Source of the DNA: CAZECE01 sp964510525
GTDB lineage: Bacteria > Pseudomonadota > Gammaproteobacteria > Pseudomonadales > JANQJO01
Direction of reading: 5' to 3'
Length of the DNA: 26,280 nt
Assembly (NCBI GenBank): GCA_964510525.1
Contig: CAZECE010000063.1
Span: forward strand, 1-26,280
The notes under the pieces were generated by a model. The model was not told the DNA's origin. It did not search any database and worked only from the letters and a program-made list of their open reading frames with translations. This document shows positions 15,264-23,577 of this stretch, piece by piece. Both the position numbers and the translations under genes were made by a program. How positions within the stretch are numbered: position 1 is the stretch's first letter; every line of letters begins with the position of its first letter.

Positions 15264-16430
15264 ATGGCAATAATTGAAGTCAGCAGCGCGCAACTAAAAC
15301 AAAAATCAGATCGATACGGTGGTCTTCGCTCGGAAGACGGTCGCGGCACGTTCAAAGGCAAGCAGGCCAAGGTCGTTAAAGGCGGCCAATCCATGTTGCT
15401 TCAAGCCGCAGAAGAGGCTGGATTCGCCGCCAGCGAAAGACGGCATAAAGATCTTTTTGAAAGAAAAGTCCAAGCCAGAGGTCACAACCTATTAAAAAGC
15501 CAAGAAGAAATCGAAGAAATCGTAAAAAAAGCACCGAAAATAAATAAAAATCGACAGCTTGAAACCCTTCTAAAAGAAATCCTGAGTCACACCAACTTAA
15601 CCCACGACGCGATTCTTAAGAAACTTAATAAAACCTACAAAGATGTCAGTTTTAAATATATTGCACTTCAGCACTTACACAACAAACTAGAAAAAGCGCT
15701 ACAAAGAGCCATTCAAACCAACAACATCAGATTGGCAAACAAGCTTACTGGGTGCCTCCACCATATTCGTTTAGCACTGAATGCCATATTAAAATCGACT
15801 TCTAAGCGAGACTTATTAGCAGGCCTCAATGTGATGCAAATCGCAGAAGAATTTAATATGAGCTCTGGGTTAGATGACACGGAAAATCTCGTTAGCTTTT
15901 ACAGAGACGCTGTGCTGGATTACAAAAGCTTGAGCCTCGCTTATCAAAAATTATTAGACAAATACGGTGTTGAACGTTTTTTTGTGGGCATTGATTATTT
16001 ATTGCAAGCTCTCGGATCCGATTTAGGCTCGAAAGGCTCTTCCATTAACCCTAACAATTTAAAAGCCATTATTCACGATATTGAGCAGCTAAGAACATTG
16101 AAACAGGTTTACCAAGGCCTACATCAAGCACTTAAAAACATTAAGCGACTGTCCTTAGTGAAAACCCATACGCTGTGTCACGATGTCATAAAAAAATTAC
16201 TGATCATTCAAAAGAGGCGCTCTGTTGATAACAAATTTTTAACCGATATAGCCGCATCGGCAGAAATCTACCGTTCAGACCAAAAGATACACTTATTCAA
16301 TCGCGTTGTTAGCCTAATACGCGAATTACCCGAAAAAATTTTTATGGATAACAAATCTCGAGATCAAATTCTTGAAGATTTACAAGAAACCATGGACGAC
16401 CTCATTTTTGAACTCGAAGACGAAGGTTAA
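15264..16430 (+). CDS. sctW: SctW, T3SS gatekeeper (YopN-TyeA fusion)
   Basis: A 388-residue gatekeeper of the YopN/TyeA/SepL/CopN family, which sits at the cytosolic face of the export gate and blocks effector release until translocators have gone out or contact is sensed. The N-terminus is polar and presumably carries the export signal and chaperone-binding part. The long helical middle (about 90-290) corresponds to the HrpJ-type domain, and the last 90 or so residues (IHLFNRVVSLIRELPEKIF, then DQILEDLQETMDDLIFELED) read as TyeA. The total is close to YopN plus TyeA, so they are fused here. The following SycN-like, sctX, sctY and sctV genes make the assignment firm. Confidence 0.83.
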   Translation: MAIIEVSSAQLKQKSDRYGGLRSEDGRGTFKGKQAKVVKGGQSMLLQAAEEAGFAASERRHKDLFERKVQARGHNLLKSQEEIEEIVKKAPKINKNRQLETLLKEILSHTNLTHDAILKKLNKTYKDVSFKYIALQHLHNKLEKALQRAIQTNNIRLANKLTGCLHHIRLALNAILKSTSKRDLLAGLNVMQIAEEFNMSSGLDDTENLVSFYRDAVLDYKSLSLAYQKLLDKYGVERFFVGIDYLLQALGSDLGSKGSSINPNNLKAIIHDIEQLRTLKQVYQGLHQALKNIKRLSLVKTHTLCHDVIKKLLIIQKRRSVDNKFLTDIAASAEIYRSDQKIHLFNRVVSLIRELPEKIFMDNKSRDQILEDLQETMDDLIFELEDEG

Positions 16431-16454
16431 AACACGCTAAGATAAAGGCCCAAT

Positions 16455-16829
16455 ATGGAAGAAAAAGAAATTCAAGACGTCATCACTGAATTTGGCAAAC
16501 AAATGGGTATTCCTGATTTAGAACTCGATTTTAACGATCAGTTACAAATCGAAGTAGACAGTGGCGAAACTTTACACATCGAACGAGCCGATGCCAGCTT
16601 ATTGGTTTACATATCATTTGAAGTTTTACCCTATATTGTCTCTAGAACCCTAGAAAAGATGTACGTTGAAACGAATTATAAAGAAAACAACACAGAACCT
16701 CTGAAAATTGGCTTATACAATTCTAATATTGTGGTTGCCGTCCATATCAATCAATCGAAACTGACGACAACGCACTTGATCCAATCAGTGGACACACTTT
16801 GGAACTTTAAAGCTCAAATCATTGAGTAG
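16455..16829 (+). CDS. SycN-like class I chaperone for SctW
   Basis: A 124-residue acidic protein with the alternating alpha/beta pattern of CesT/SycE-type chaperones. The stretch IQDVITEFGKQMGIPDLEL followed by LQIEVDSGETLHIERADASL parallels Yersinia SycN (123 residues; IISHFCQDLGVP, LQLEQHGATLTLW as I recall it). In Yersinia, SycN with YscB binds YopN and promotes its export. The gene lies immediately after sctW and before sctX, the same place as sycN. No separate YscB-like gene is seen, so this protein may act as a homodimer. Confidence 0.72.
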   Translation: MEEKEIQDVITEFGKQMGIPDLELDFNDQLQIEVDSGETLHIERADASLLVYISFEVLPYIVSRTLEKMYVETNYKENNTEPLKIGLYNSNIVVAVHINQSKLTTTHLIQSVDTLWNFKAQIIE

Positions 16830-16859
16830 TGTTTAAAATGCAACAGAGAGAGAATCTAC

Positions 16860-17261
16860 ATGGTCGATATAGTCCGCTTCCAAACCGGTGTTGAATCCTT
16901 CTTACCTGACTATGATCGTGTTTTTCATGGCGTTTTTCCAAAAGAAACCTCCTTTCAAACTCAAGGTGAAGCCATTGAAAGGCACATGACGAATATCTTC
17001 AGTCAATATGAGACCGTGCAAGAACAATTATTCAAATCAATAAAACCTTATACTTTCTCCGCAGCCATTACGACACCAAATAAATATCAAACCTATTTAG
17101 ATTCTACTCGTCATGTATTAAGAGCACACACGAACCGTTTTGCAAAACAAAAAAACCGCAAAACAAGTTCCTTGATGAAGAATGCTGCTGCTTTATTGAA
17201 AAATTTACAATCCGATACGCACTTGCTCAATCTCTACAAAGCCGCAACGGTTAAAGGTTAA
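16860..17261 (+). CDS. sctX: SctX (YscX-like), Ysc-type T3SS export component
   Basis: A 133-residue protein; YscX is about the same size. Shared features, from memory of YscX, are an N-terminal LPD (residues 15-17), a central aromatic motif (KPYTFSAA here, PGYTFHG there), and the C-terminal AAALLK followed by an Asp and a Leu-rich end. YscX, YscY and the SctV ring act together at the export gate, and YscX is itself exported. The SctX/SctY pair is restricted to the Ysc class of T3SS, so this gene is diagnostic for the class. A GAGAGAG precedes the start. It is followed 13 nt later by sctY. Confidence 0.75.
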   Translation: MVDIVRFQTGVESFLPDYDRVFHGVFPKETSFQTQGEAIERHMTNIFSQYETVQEQLFKSIKPYTFSAAITTPNKYQTYLDSTRHVLRAHTNRFAKQKNRKTSSLMKNAAALLKNLQSDTHLLNLYKAATVKG

Positions 17262-17274
17262 AGGTTTAAATTCA

Positions 17275-17646
17275 ATGTCAAACGAAACATCCCTTCCCGC
17301 TCAGTCTGCACCACTCGATCATCTCCGAGAGCTTTCTGAACAAGAAATTGAATGGATGCTCCAAATTGGGTATTTATATATTCAATTGGAAAAATGGGAT
17401 ACGGCAAAAATACTCATTGAAACGTTATTGGTTTTTGATCCCGGTAATATCGATGGCTTAGTTAATTTAGCCTATGTGCACATGGAAACCGCCAATTTTG
17501 ATATGGCCTTAAAAATTTGTGAAAAACTCTTAAAAACTTCTTTGACTTTCCGTGGTCGAGAATACGATCGCTCCACAATTGAAAAGCTCAGACGCCTGAC
17601 CCTACAAAAGATGACCGACCAAAAACGTAACCGAGATCAGAAATAA
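17275..17646 (+). CDS. sctY: SctY (YscY-like) TPR chaperone of SctX
   Basis: A 123-residue tetratricopeptide protein (EWMLQIGYLYIQLEKWDTAK; GLVNLAYVHMETANFDMALK) with a charged C-terminal helix. YscY is a similarly small TPR protein that binds YscX and links it to the SctV export-gate ring. It lies directly between sctX and sctV, exactly as in Yersinia, and AAAGG precedes the start. A generic TPR chaperone is possible, but the neighbours make SctY the best reading. Confidence 0.75.
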   Translation: MSNETSLPAQSAPLDHLRELSEQEIEWMLQIGYLYIQLEKWDTAKILIETLLVFDPGNIDGLVNLAYVHMETANFDMALKICEKLLKTSLTFRGREYDRSTIEKLRRLTLQKMTDQKRNRDQK

Positions 17647-17679
17647 AGTTCAACTTCTTTAACCTACAGCAGACTTTTT

Positions 17680-19773
17680 ATGAAACAACAGCTCATTAAA
17701 ATCGGAACTCTACTCAGCGGCCGAAACGACTTACTGGTCGCAATCGTTTTAATGTCAGTCATCTTTATGATGATTTTACCCCTACCCACCTGGTTAGTAG
17801 ACGTATTAATTGGTTTCAACATCGGTCTTTCTGTTATCTTACTTATGGTCGCCGTGTACCTCATTACACCGCTTGAATTCATTGCATTTCCCTCCATTCT
17901 CCTATTAACAACGCTATTTCGTCTGTCGTTATCAATTACCACCACACGACTTATTTTATTGGACGCCGATGCAGGCCAGATTATCGAAACCTTTGGTAAT
18001 TTTGTGATTGGCGGTGACCTGGTAGTAGGTGTGGTTGTGTTCTTAATCATTACTGTCGTGCAATTTATTGTGATTACCAAAGGGTCTGAGCGGATTGCAG
18101 AGGTCAGCGCGCGTTTCTCACTGGATGGTATGCCCGGAAAACAAATGAGTATTGACAGCGACATGCGCGCTGGACTCATCGATATGGAGCAAGCAAAAAG
18201 CCGACGCCAAGATGTTGAAAAAGAAAGTCAGCTGTTCGGTTCGATGGATGGTGCGATGAAATTCGTAAAAGGTGATGCAATTGCAGGCATCATCATCATT
18301 ATTGTCAATATTATTGGCGGTATTACCATCGGCATGATGCAAAACGGCCTCAGTTTTGGCGAAGCCGCACAACTTTACTCTATCTTAACCATTGGGGATG
18401 GTCTAATAGCCCAAATTCCTGCTCTCATTATTTCAGTTACAGCCGGTATCATAGTTACCCGTGTGACCACGGATGAATCGGAGGACCTAGGTACGGACAT
18501 CAGCCGACAGGTTACTGGTAAACCCAATGCCTTAATCATCAGCGGTGTGCTCTTAGTTTTATTTTCACTTATCCCAGGTTTTCCAAAAGCCGTATTTATT
18601 ATCTTTGGTTTATTACTTCTGGGAGGTGGCTGGTACCTAAACAAAAAAACCAGTATAGCCTTAGATGATGAGGTTGATTATTCATCACTAACCGCTGATA
18701 ACGACGCACCAGGGGCCAGCAAAAAAGCGGTATCACATTCAAAAGATGAATTTAATATTACGGTTCCGATTATTCTGGAAGTGGATGAGGACGCAGAGCC
18801 CTACTTTGACGTCAATAAACTCAATAAAGACATGATCGAGCTCAGAAGAGCCATGTACCTCGACTTAGGCGTTCCTTTTCCAGGCATCCACGTTCGTTTT
18901 TCGCAAAGTGTTGGTCAAAATACGTATCGCATTATGCTCAATGAAAACCCCGTTTCTAAAGTCGACTTTATACCTCATCATGTTTTTGTTCGCGGGTTTG
19001 AACGACCAAGCTTAGAAGATGTCAATATTCCTTATGAACGTCGTAAAGAATTTTTACCTGATACAGAAACTCTATGGGTTTCTGAAGAATACCTCGAGTA
19101 TCTGGATAAAATTGACGTTAACTATATGGAGCTACCACGATTAGCCACTTACCATCTGTCTTTCGTTTTACGTAAATATGCGGCTATGTTTGTTGGTATT
19201 CAAGAAACAAAATACCTATTAACCAAAATGGAAGATAAATATTCTGAGCTCATCAAAGAAATTCAACGCATACTACCCATACAGAAAATTGCCGAAATTT
19301 TCCAACGCCTTGTAGGCGAAGACATTTCAATAAGAAACTTAAGAACCATTCTTGAATCTCTGATTGAATGGGGACAAAAAGAAAAGGAAACTGTTCTGCT
19401 TGCAGAATACATTAGAGGTAACCTAAAACAATACATCAGCTATAAATACAGTAACGGTGAAAACATATTACCTTGCTATTTATTAGATCAAGATTTAGAA
19501 GAGACGATTCGTGGTTCGATTCGACAAACTTCTGCAGGGTCGTATCTCGCCTTAGAGCCCAGCATCACCAGCCAATTCATTGAAGGTGTACAGCGCGTCA
19601 TTGGGAATCTGGCTGAAAAACCCTTTAAACCCGTGTTGTTAACGTCGATGGACATTCGTCGTTATGTTAAAAAACTGTTAGAAGTCGAATTATACGATTT
19701 GCCGGTGCTATCTTATCAGGAGTTAACTCAAGAAATCGTTGTACAGCCTATTGATCGAATAAGTTTACAATAA
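17680..19773 (+). CDS. sctV: SctV, major export-gate protein (YscV/LcrD family)
   Basis: A full-length (697 residues) FHIPEP-family inner-membrane protein that forms a nonameric ring below the export gate and hands substrates to it. Several transmembrane helices lie within residues 18-320. The cytosolic loop carries the family signature RFSLDGMPGKQMSIDSDMRA (145-164). The cytosolic domain from about 330 to the end forms the ring that binds chaperones and the gatekeeper. The flagellar homologue FlhA is excluded by the sctW/X/Y/N/O/P/Q neighbours. It is located downstream of sctY with a 33-nt gap, and no abnormal features are seen. Confidence 0.96.
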   Translation: MKQQLIKIGTLLSGRNDLLVAIVLMSVIFMMILPLPTWLVDVLIGFNIGLSVILLMVAVYLITPLEFIAFPSILLLTTLFRLSLSITTTRLILLDADAGQIIETFGNFVIGGDLVVGVVVFLIITVVQFIVITKGSERIAEVSARFSLDGMPGKQMSIDSDMRAGLIDMEQAKSRRQDVEKESQLFGSMDGAMKFVKGDAIAGIIIIIVNIIGGITIGMMQNGLSFGEAAQLYSILTIGDGLIAQIPALIISVTAGIIVTRVTTDESEDLGTDISRQVTGKPNALIISGVLLVLFSLIPGFPKAVFIIFGLLLLGGGWYLNKKTSIALDDEVDYSSLTADNDAPGASKKAVSHSKDEFNITVPIILEVDEDAEPYFDVNKLNKDMIELRRAMYLDLGVPFPGIHVRFSQSVGQNTYRIMLNENPVSKVDFIPHHVFVRGFERPSLEDVNIPYERRKEFLPDTETLWVSEEYLEYLDKIDVNYMELPRLATYHLSFVLRKYAAMFVGIQETKYLLTKMEDKYSELIKEIQRILPIQKIAEIFQRLVGEDISIRNLRTILESLIEWGQKEKETVLLAEYIRGNLKQYISYKYSNGENILPCYLLDQDLEETIRGSIRQTSAGSYLALEPSITSQFIEGVQRVIGNLAEKPFKPVLLTSMDIRRYVKKLLEVELYDLPVLSYQELTQEIVVQPIDRISLQ

Positions 19774-19807
19774 TGAGCACTTAAGACACTCTAAATGTGA
19801 TGAAGCT

Positions 19808-21130
19808 ATGCTAAAACAACCCGAAATTCTTCAAAAACTTCAGTCCAGCGTCGCCCACAAACAGGCACCTGAAGCACTGGGGAAAATCATCGAAGTCAAG
19901 GGAACGATGATCAAAGCCATTTTGCCCAAAGCAAAAGTGGGGGCATTATGTAAGATCGTCAATATTCATGATAAAAAAAATTTCTACGCCGAAATTGTCG
20001 GCTTTACGGATCAATACGCCTTACTGACACCCTTGGGTGATATCGTCGGTATTGCCAAAGAATCCTATGTACAATGCTTTGACAGCACGCACTCCATCCA
20101 AGTCTCACCAGATATGGTCGGCCATATTTATGATGCCATGGGTAAACTCAGAGATAAAACCGACTTTCAATTCAGCAACGCGTCGGATTGGCCAGTCTAT
20201 GCAGACCCACCCGACCCTCTCGATAGAAAAATGGTCGAGAATCATTTTTCATTGGGTATTCGATCAATCGATGCACTGCTTACCTGCGGTGAAGGCCAAC
20301 GAATTGGTATCTTCGCAGGCGCCGGCGTCGGAAAAACCACACTGCTGGGCATGATGGCCAAAAACAGTGAAGCAGATATCAATGTGATCGCTCTCATTGG
20401 TGAGCGGGGGCGTGAAGTCAACGAATTTCTTTCTCGAGAGTTGGGCGAAGAGGGCCTCGCAAGATCCGTTGTCATCATTGCAACCTCTGATCGCCCCCCC
20501 ATGGAGCGAGTGAAAGCGGCTTTCGTGGCAACGGCTGTTGCAGAATATTTTAGAGATATGGGTAAAAAAGTCCTGTTGTTAATGGACTCCGTCACTCGTT
20601 TTGCCAGAGCTTATCGTGAAATTGGCCTGGCAGCGGGGGAACCCCCCACCCGCCGAGGCTTCCCACCCTCGGTTTTCAGCGCCTTACCAAAACTGCTTGA
20701 GCGATCGGGCAACTCTGACAAAGGCTCCATCACCGCTTTTTATACCACCTTGGTCGAAGGTGATGATATGTCCGATCCTATTGCAGATGAAGTACGCTCC
20801 ATTCTCGATGGTCACTTAGTGCTTTCACGAGATTTAGCGGATCAAGCACACTACCCTGCGATTGATGTGCTCGCCAGTAAAAGCCGTGTAATGGATGCCG
20901 TTGTTGAAAGCCAGCATCTGGAATCCGCCAACGAAATAAAAAAATTGTACGCCAAATACAATGAAATTGAATTATTGGTTCAATTGGGTGAATTTAAATC
21001 CGGCAACGACCCTGTTGCAGACAAAGCGGTTAAACGAATTTCTGCTATTAAAAAGTTTTTGCAACAACGACCGCACGAAAATATTTTGTTTTCAGAAACC
21101 ATTCCAGCACTGGTAAAACTAGCGAGCTAA
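19808..21130 (+). CDS. sctN: SctN, T3SS ATPase
   Basis: A 440-residue hexameric ATPase related to FliI and F1-beta. It strips chaperones and helps feed substrates into the export gate. The Walker A loop is GAGVGKT at 171-177, IGERGREVNEF lies at about 197-207, and the Walker B region VLLLMDSVTRFARAYREIG begins at 255. The C-terminal half contains ERSGNSDKGSITAFYTTLVE and DDMSDPIADEVRSILDGHLV, family hallmarks. The length is standard. It follows sctV by 34 nt and precedes sctO by 3 nt; in Yersinia, sctV and sctN are in adjacent operons rather than directly joined. Confidence 0.97.
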   Translation: MLKQPEILQKLQSSVAHKQAPEALGKIIEVKGTMIKAILPKAKVGALCKIVNIHDKKNFYAEIVGFTDQYALLTPLGDIVGIAKESYVQCFDSTHSIQVSPDMVGHIYDAMGKLRDKTDFQFSNASDWPVYADPPDPLDRKMVENHFSLGIRSIDALLTCGEGQRIGIFAGAGVGKTTLLGMMAKNSEADINVIALIGERGREVNEFLSRELGEEGLARSVVIIATSDRPPMERVKAAFVATAVAEYFRDMGKKVLLLMDSVTRFARAYREIGLAAGEPPTRRGFPPSVFSALPKLLERSGNSDKGSITAFYTTLVEGDDMSDPIADEVRSILDGHLVLSRDLADQAHYPAIDVLASKSRVMDAVVESQHLESANEIKKLYAKYNEIELLVQLGEFKSGNDPVADKAVKRISAIKKFLQQRPHENILFSETIPALVKLAS

Positions 21131-21133
21131 ACC

Positions 21134-21601
21134 ATGAAAAAACAAATTGTAGACATTCAGAGTCGCCGCGAAGACCAAGCGTTAAAAACCTTTATCGATA
21201 AAAAAAACATTTATGAAGAATATAAAAAAGAACATGAAGAATTGAAAAAAAGACTCGCTGAATTTAGAGTGTGGCGTGCCGAAGAATCAACTCGTGTATT
21301 TGATGAATTAAAAAAGGAACCTGTTTCAAAAAAAGAACTGGATAAAATCAAAGAAAAACTAGCTCAATACAAATTTGAAGAATTGGCATTAGCCGAAGAA
21401 GAAATGAAGCTTTCTACCCAGCTTGTTACTTACGAAGAAAACAAAGACAAAGCCTACCAAGAATATCAAGACAAGCGCATACGCAAAAACAAATTTGAAA
21501 AGGTATACAAAAAGACTAAAGCCAAAGCTGAATACGCGAAGAATAAAAAAGAAGAAAACGAGATAGACGAAGATATGATTCTTAATTTTAATTTTGATTA
21601 A
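21134..21601 (+). CDS. sctO: SctO, ATPase central stalk protein
   Basis: A 155-residue protein made almost wholly of two long charged coiled coils (KNIYEEYKKEHEELKKRLAE; EEMKLSTQLVTYEENKDKAY), rich in Lys and Glu. This is the FliJ/YscO hallmark; YscO has nearly the same length. The stalk sits in the SctN hexamer and couples it to the SctV ring. It begins 3 nt after sctN and is followed by the ruler gene, the conserved N-O-P-Q order. The sequence is not specific enough alone, but the context is decisive. Confidence 0.88.
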   Translation: MKKQIVDIQSRREDQALKTFIDKKNIYEEYKKEHEELKKRLAEFRVWRAEESTRVFDELKKEPVSKKELDKIKEKLAQYKFEELALAEEEMKLSTQLVTYEENKDKAYQEYQDKRIRKNKFEKVYKKTKAKAEYAKNKKEENEIDEDMILNFNFD

Positions 21602-21692
21602 ATTTTTTTAAAAACCAGCTAAAAATGGATTATTAAGCGAATAGGGACGTTGCTAAAAAAGTAAAAAATTGAGTATTTGAGAGAACGCAGTT

Positions 21693-23552
21693 ATGACCAT
21701 GCCGGAAACCGCCAAAAGCTTTTCAACCAACTTAGCTTTCATCAGCAACAGCTATACCAACTCTCTCTATACAAATCAGGCTATTGAAAGCCATAACGAA
21801 GCCAAAAGAGAAGATGCCGAACGTAAAGCCGAACTGAAAAAGTCTTTAAACAGTTTAATAACGGATGTAAATCGTAAAAATCATCAAAACAGCTTAATCT
21901 CAGCTCAAAATAAGGCGCAATCGAACACCAGTCTTGATAAGTTACAACAGCAACTGATCGCGCAAAACAAAGTGCAAAACAAAGTGCAAAACAAACAAAC
22001 ATCCTGGACAGACATTACCAAAAACGGAAATCTACCTAAAAGCATTGAAAAACAAATTGCCAAATGGAATACACAACAAAGTCAAGGTAGCAGCATCTCA
22101 ACCAAACAAGCTCAAGCCGCTTACGATACGCTCAAGTCTTTGAACAATAAGCAAATGCTCACGGCATTAACCAAAGCCAATCCAGACTATCTCACTAAAA
22201 TGCAGCAAAAACTGCCGCACAACTTAAAGCAAGCACTGAACAATCGAATGTCTCAAATCGTAAAATACGTGCCAGAGCTGCCTCAACAAAAAAACGCACA
22301 AAACTCCGGGACAATGGAAAGTCGATTGAAAAGCCAATTGGCCAACATTCTCAGTCCGGAGAAAAAGCTGGCATTTTTGAAACAACAACCTCAGCACCTA
22401 CAAACCGACTTTGCAAAAAAACAAGGCGACGCCTTATCCAGAGTACTGAACTTTATGCCACCTGAAAAAACAGATAATTACCTCAAACAGTTGCCACCAG
22501 AAATTCAAGAAAGCGTTCAAACACATATCAATGATAATAAATTAGTCGATGAGACTAAAACAGAGGAAACGCTTAATTCGCCTAAAAATCTTCGAACCGA
22601 AGAAATTGAAGAAACCTTAATGACATTATCGCCTGAAGAGCAAGTCGAGTTTTTAGAAGAATTAAATCCTGAGCAGATTGAGGAACTGTATCAAAAAAAC
22701 CCTGATTTACTGAATCAACTGCTGACTCAAATGCCTGATAAACTTCAGCAATCCATTGCTAATATGGCCGCTCAAGAAGCAAAAAACTCACAAACTGAGG
22801 CGACATCCAAGAGCAAAACCAGCGCTTCCGATGAATCCAGGTCTGAAGATTCGCAAGACACTCAAGCATCGAATTTCTCTGAACCGGATTCGAGTAACCA
22901 AGTAAACGAAAATACTAATATCAAAAAAAATAATGACGATCAACAAGAAGGCGGTAGCTCTAAAGAAAACAACCGCTTTGACTTCTCATTTCAATCCAAT
23001 GGGTTTGCGTCTGAAGATGGCTTAGAAGACTTCTCAGAGGAAATAGCGATCGGCCTGTCTGAAATTTCAAACCAAATCCAGCAGTCCGGTATTTTTAATC
23101 ACCAAGCCCAACATAGTGAAAATAACCAGCCCGTTGCTTCAAAACAATCGGATCTTAAAGTGGCATTTGAAAAACTGGCCAATAAGCTGGTTGCCCGGAT
23201 GAGTTTGATCAATACAGATTACCAAAGTGGTACACAAACCCTAGCACTGAAACTCAACAATTCTGCGTTCAATGGCATGGAAATTTTCATAACCAAATCT
23301 GACGGGGGTTGGCATATTACGTTTTTGACGCAGGATAGCGACTCATTTCAATTCATGTCAGAGAAAACAGCCGAGCTCCAAGCGTTCCTTGAATCCAAAT
23401 TAGATACCAGCCCCGAAGGTGGTTCTAGACAACACATCGAAATCGATGTAAAGGAAAGCGACCCTGAAGAAGAGCAAGGCATTAAGGTAGGCGAAGCCCA
23501 CCAAGCCCTGTTCCAAAACCCCCAAATGCCATTAACCTCACTGTCGATTTAA
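21693..23552 (+). CDS. sctP: SctP, needle-length ruler and substrate-specificity switch
   Basis: A 619-residue protein between sctO and sctQ, the YscP position. The N-terminal two thirds is polar, Gln/Asn/Lys-rich and repetitive (NKVQNKVQNKQ). It contains a series of related helical units of the form L...P..L...L (QKLPHNLKQAL, KQQPQHLQTDF, KQLPPEIQESV, EELNPEQIEEL, TQMPDKLQQSI). A very polar Ser/Asn/Asp linker follows (about 365-420). The C-terminal domain (about 485-590: ARMSLINTDYQSGTQTLALK, FNGMEIFITKSDGGWHITFL) has the beta-rich look of the FliK/YscP switch domain. It is longer than Yersinia YscP. A GAGAGAA precedes the start. Confidence 0.8.
   Translation: MTMPETAKSFSTNLAFISNSYTNSLYTNQAIESHNEAKREDAERKAELKKSLNSLITDVNRKNHQNSLISAQNKAQSNTSLDKLQQQLIAQNKVQNKVQNKQTSWTDITKNGNLPKSIEKQIAKWNTQQSQGSSISTKQAQAAYDTLKSLNNKQMLTALTKANPDYLTKMQQKLPHNLKQALNNRMSQIVKYVPELPQQKNAQNSGTMESRLKSQLANILSPEKKLAFLKQQPQHLQTDFAKKQGDALSRVLNFMPPEKTDNYLKQLPPEIQESVQTHINDNKLVDETKTEETLNSPKNLRTEEIEETLMTLSPEEQVEFLEELNPEQIEELYQKNPDLLNQLLTQMPDKLQQSIANMAAQEAKNSQTEATSKSKTSASDESRSEDSQDTQASNFSEPDSSNQVNENTNIKKNNDDQQEGGSSKENNRFDFSFQSNGFASEDGLEDFSEEIAIGLSEISNQIQQSGIFNHQAQHSENNQPVASKQSDLKVAFEKLANKLVARMSLINTDYQSGTQTLALKLNNSAFNGMEIFITKSDGGWHITFLTQDSDSFQFMSEKTAELQAFLESKLDTSPEGGSRQHIEIDVKESDPEEEQGIKVGEAHQALFQNPQMPLTSLSI
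21963..21997. repeat. 12-bp tandem repeat inside sctP
   Basis: The unit CAAAACAAAGTG occurs twice in full (21963-21974 and 21975-21986) and again in part, encoding QNKV-type repeats in the ruler. Being in frame, copy changes would alter ruler length by four residues each. Confidence 0.75.
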
Positions 23553-23577
23553 CTACTTAACTATTAAGCTTAATTCC

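Noticed and set aside
17664..18179. Minus-strand 171-residue open frame
   Set aside because: It is antisense to the N-terminal part of sctV; its Ser/Thr/Ile-rich composition is what the antisense of membrane-helix codons gives.
20242..20595. Minus-strand 117-residue open frame
   Set aside because: It is antisense to the Walker A/B region of sctN; no independent support.
17680..21130. Possibility that sctV/sctN are flagellar flhA/fliI
   Set aside because: The neighbours sctW, SycN-like, sctX, sctY and the N-O-P-Q order are specific to virulence-type T3SS, and no flagellar genes are present.
21602..21692. 91-bp gap between sctO and sctP as a terminator and new promoter
   Set aside because: It has T runs but no GC-rich hairpin before them and no convincing -35/-10 pair; continuous transcription is the simpler reading.
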